A stretch of DNA of 22,141 nucleotides, from positions 1 to 22,141 of the IMG/VR virus record IMGVR_UViG_3300030406_002050; one strand, written 5' to 3'. The notes under the pieces were generated by a model. It made no database searches and had not been told where the DNA came from. It saw only the letters and a list, made by a program, of their open reading frames with translations. Of this stretch, positions 20,335-22,141 are shown in pieces. The translations under genes were made by a program, and so were the position numbers. The first letter of the stretch is position 1. Every line of letters begins with the position of its first letter. This DNA is from a virus.

Positions 20335-21018
20335 ATGTCTTTCTTAATGAGTAATATTCCTCACTTTCCATGTTGGGTAAGGAGGGAGTTTACACACAAT
20401 CATTTAAAATATCATGGTGAGTTTATTCATGCACTAGCAATAGCAGTAAACACAATACCTGATAGGTCTCTTAGTTTTCAAGTAGTATTTACTGGAAATG
20501 AAGTAGACCGAGATGATTGGGAAGAAGGTAATATTCATGGTGGAGCTATGTGGGCTAGGATGCCCATACAAGGTTTAGTAGCTGACATACCTATGGATGA
20601 ATGGGCAGAACCAATGGAAAATCATTTGGTGCAGCCTTGGGATTGTGAAGCTAGAACACACTCAGTTGTGGTTTTAGATAGAACAAGTTCATCACCTTGG
20701 ATTGCTAAAATTGCAAATGAGTTCTACACAGCAAGATATTTGTTTACTGTAGACTACACCGATAACAGTATTGCTGACGACCCGGCACAACATAAACAGT
20801 CTCACGTACTATATATTACAGAAGATTGTCCTTGGAAAGGAAATATTATTGCATTACCCAATAACAGAGTTAGAGTTACTAACCCTGCGTTGTGGGCAAC
20901 TGGTGAAGGACCACCAGACTTTATCCCTTCCCAGTGGTTACATTCTGCAGAAGGACACGAAAGTTATATGAATCCAGAAATAACTTTTAATAATTTATAT
21001 AGTGAAAAGGATAAATAA
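20335..21018 (+). CDS. Conserved-looking 227-aa phage protein of unknown function
   Basis: The start MSFLMSNIPHFPCWVRREFT, then YHGEFIHALAIAVNTIPDRSL, is beta/aromatic and resembles proteins seen in marine phages. It is rich in Trp, His and Asp (GNEVDRDDWEEGNIHGGAMW; EDCPWKGNIIALPNNR), suggesting a compact mixed fold. No membrane segment or enzyme motif stands out. It sits among packaging genes and overlaps the next ATG by one base, so a virion or packaging role is likely but unproven. Confidence 0.8.
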   Translation: MSFLMSNIPHFPCWVRREFTHNHLKYHGEFIHALAIAVNTIPDRSLSFQVVFTGNEVDRDDWEEGNIHGGAMWARMPIQGLVADIPMDEWAEPMENHLVQPWDCEARTHSVVVLDRTSSSPWIAKIANEFYTARYLFTVDYTDNSIADDPAQHKQSHVLYITEDCPWKGNIIALPNNRVRVTNPALWATGEGPPDFIPSQWLHSAEGHESYMNPEITFNNLYSEKDK

Positions 21019-21275
21019 TGGCACTTAAAAAATCTCAAAGGTCTTTAAAGAAATGGACAAAACAGAAATGGAGAACTCCCAGTGGAAAGAAATCTTCTGA
21101 AACTGGAGAGGTCTATGCTCCATCTGCAAAGATTAAAAAACTTAAATCAACTGCAGCCGGTAGACGTAAGTTAGCTGCTGCAAATAAAAAGAAGAGAGAA
21201 GCCACTGCAAAGGGTAAGCAACATGCTCAACATGGCTTACATCGTAAAACTAAAACTAAAAAGAAAAGGAGATAA
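21018..21275 (+). CDS. Small basic protein (DUF5872-like pattern)
   Basis: 85 aa. The segment LKKWTKQKWRTPSGKKSSET followed by GEVYAP is a motif I associate with a small family of marine phages and algal viruses (DUF5872, named from memory). The rest is Lys/Ala-rich and ends KTKKKRR. TAATG coupling with the upstream gene. Confidence 0.75.
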   Translation: MALKKSQRSLKKWTKQKWRTPSGKKSSETGEVYAPSAKIKKLKSTAAGRRKLAAANKKKREATAKGKQHAQHGLHRKTKTKKKRR

Positions 21276-21279
21276 TAAT

Positions 21280-21405
21280 ATGGATATATTTATTTTTCTA
21301 GTTGTGTTACTAGTTATTACTGGTCTTGGTTTAAAAAAGTTTAAGCCTGAAACATACAACAATATAAAACATAATATTAAAAATATTACAAAAGAACCAT
21401 TCTAA
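21280..21405 (+). CDS. Small single-span membrane protein
   Basis: 41 aa. A hydrophobic helix at residues 3-18 (IFIFLVVLLVITGLGL) is followed by a basic, probably cytoplasmic tail. AAGGAG precedes the ATG. Could act in lysis or membrane attachment; unknown. Confidence 0.7.
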   Translation: MDIFIFLVVLLVITGLGLKKFKPETYNNIKHNIKNITKEPF

Positions 21406-21406
21406 T

Positions 21407-21739
21407 ATGATGAGAGAAGATTATAAAAAAGGTGGTAAAGCTAAAGACTCACGTTTAAAACGAGCAGGAGTAAGTGGTTATAACAAACCTAAACGTACTC
21501 CTAATCATCCAACGAAGTCTCACATTGTTGTTGCAAAAGAAGGGGATAAGATAAAAACTATTCGCTTCGGACAACAAGGAAAAAAAGTTGGTACAGTTAA
21601 AGGTACAGCAGGTAAACCTAAAAAAGGTGAGTCTGCTCGTATGAAAGCAAAACGTAAATCTTTTAAAGCTCGTCACGCTAAAAATATTGCTCGTGGTAAA
21701 ATGTCTGCTGCATGGTGGGCTAATAAAGTTAAATGGTAA
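21407..21739 (+). CDS. Small basic protein with conserved SGYNKPKRTP motif
   Basis: 110 aa. SGYNKPKRTPNHPTKSHIVV, IKTIRFGQQG and ESARMKAKRKSFKARHAKNI are strongly patterned and resemble a small family present in phages and algal viruses. Ends in an aromatic tail (AAWWANKVKW). Likely DNA-associated. The ATG at 21407 follows the upstream stop by one base; the next ATG at 21410 is an equally possible start. Confidence 0.8.
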   Translation: MMREDYKKGGKAKDSRLKRAGVSGYNKPKRTPNHPTKSHIVVAKEGDKIKTIRFGQQGKKVGTVKGTAGKPKKGESARMKAKRKSFKARHAKNIARGKMSAAWWANKVKW

Positions 21740-21740
21740 G

Positions 21741-21887
21741 ATGCCACAGTTAGGAAGTAATGAAAAGCCAGTTCTTATGACTAATAAGAAGAATGGTGGT
21801 CGTATTGGTAAAGGTTCAAGACCTAGAAAACAATCTGTGTCTAAAGAACAGTTTGATAATAACTGGGATCGCATATTTAAAAAATGA
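21741..21887 (+). CDS. Small basic protein before the large terminase
   Basis: 48 aa (MPQLGSNEKPVLMTNKKNGG RIGKG...). Gly/Lys-rich first half, short helix at the end (KEQFDNNWDRIFKK). Starts one base after the previous stop and overlaps the large terminase ATG as ATGA. Confidence 0.7.
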   Translation: MPQLGSNEKPVLMTNKKNGGRIGKGSRPRKQSVSKEQFDNNWDRIFKK

Positions 21888-22141
21888 AAGATGGATACAT
21901 AAAAAGGAAGACTTCAACAATTCCTTTTGGTTATGGGCCTAGTGAAGTAGAAGGTTATTTTAAACCAATACCGGAACAAATAGAAGCTTTAGAAATTGCC
22001 GAAGACTTAGTAGCTAGTGAATCTATAAGCTTGCGAGATGCTTGTGACTGGATAGAATTTAAAACTAAACGTAGTATTACAGCAGCAGGTTTAAAAAAAC
22101 ACATAGATAAAAAGTATGGAAAACGAGCACAACGACTTGAA
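21884..22141 (+). CDS. Terminase large subunit, N-terminal part (runs off the window)
   Basis: 86 codons visible. The start TIPFGYGPSEVEGYFKPIPE, followed by a helical acidic stretch (QIEALEIAEDLVASES) and SLRDACDWIEFKTKRSITAA, matches the N-terminal extension I know from large terminases of marine phages. The ATPase and nuclease motifs lie beyond the edge. Position right after the small terminase block supports the call. Confidence 0.7.
   Translation, partial: MKDGYIKRKTSTIPFGYGPSEVEGYFKPIPEQIEALEIAEDLVASESISLRDACDWIEFKTKRSITAAGLKKHIDKKYGKRAQRLE

Noticed and set aside
21455-21874. 139-aa minus-strand frame
   Set aside because: Antisense shadow of the basic late genes with no start signal.

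Overview
The window looks like about 22 kb of an AT-rich lytic tailed phage, most likely a marine podovirus of the pelagiphage/uvMED kind. The basis is a T7-like replication set (gp4-like primase-helicase, gp5-like family A DNA polymerase, gp2.5-like ssDNA-binding protein), a class I ribonucleotide reductase, many tightly overlapping small genes, and a terminase module full of tiny Lys-rich proteins. That assignment is inference from family resemblance; no search was run. No phage RNA polymerase gene is visible, and the promoters I can read are sigma70-like.

Layout. (1) 1-1238, plus strand: the end of a late operon, with a 5'-truncated Ser/Gln/Glu-rich protein and a membrane-anchored coiled-coil protein. 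(2) 1239-17079, minus strand: a long leftward early/replication operon. Read in the direction of transcription it starts at two sigma70-like promoters (P1 near 17150, P2 near 16460), runs through about 20 small unknown genes (including GP88-like, DUF3846-like, WYL-like and TonB-like proteins), then a third promoter with a structured leader before the SSB. After that come primase-helicase, DNA polymerase, two PD-(D/E)XK nucleases, a DUF3310-like protein, NrdA and NrdB. Gene ends mostly overlap by 1-20 bases. (3) 17080-19077: a control region. It holds promoter P1 with repeats, an array of six DnaA-box-like 9-mers at exact 11-bp spacing, and a 1.4-kb imperfect inverted repeat. The left arm of that repeat carries two intact small genes; the right arm carries decayed copies of both. 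(4) 19078-22141, plus strand: the start of the late operon, with small terminase subunit, a run of small basic and membrane proteins, and the N-terminus of the large terminase.

How it fits together. Host RNA polymerase would read leftward to make nucleotides (NrdAB), replicate (polymerase, primase-helicase, SSB) and process DNA (nucleases), and rightward from a promoter just before the small terminase to package DNA. The DnaA-box array at the divergent junction suggests an origin that uses host DnaA or a look-alike initiator.

The strongest candidate for something undescribed is the inverted repeat at 17456-18874. Blocks of 8-21 bp that are perfectly or almost perfectly complementary alternate with unrelated stretches of about the same length. 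This includes third codon positions of an intact gene whose partner copy is no longer a gene, so the constraint looks nucleotide-level (pairing) rather than protein-level. A second candidate is the SSB leader at 10864-11052, which has competing stems and a terminator-like hairpin.
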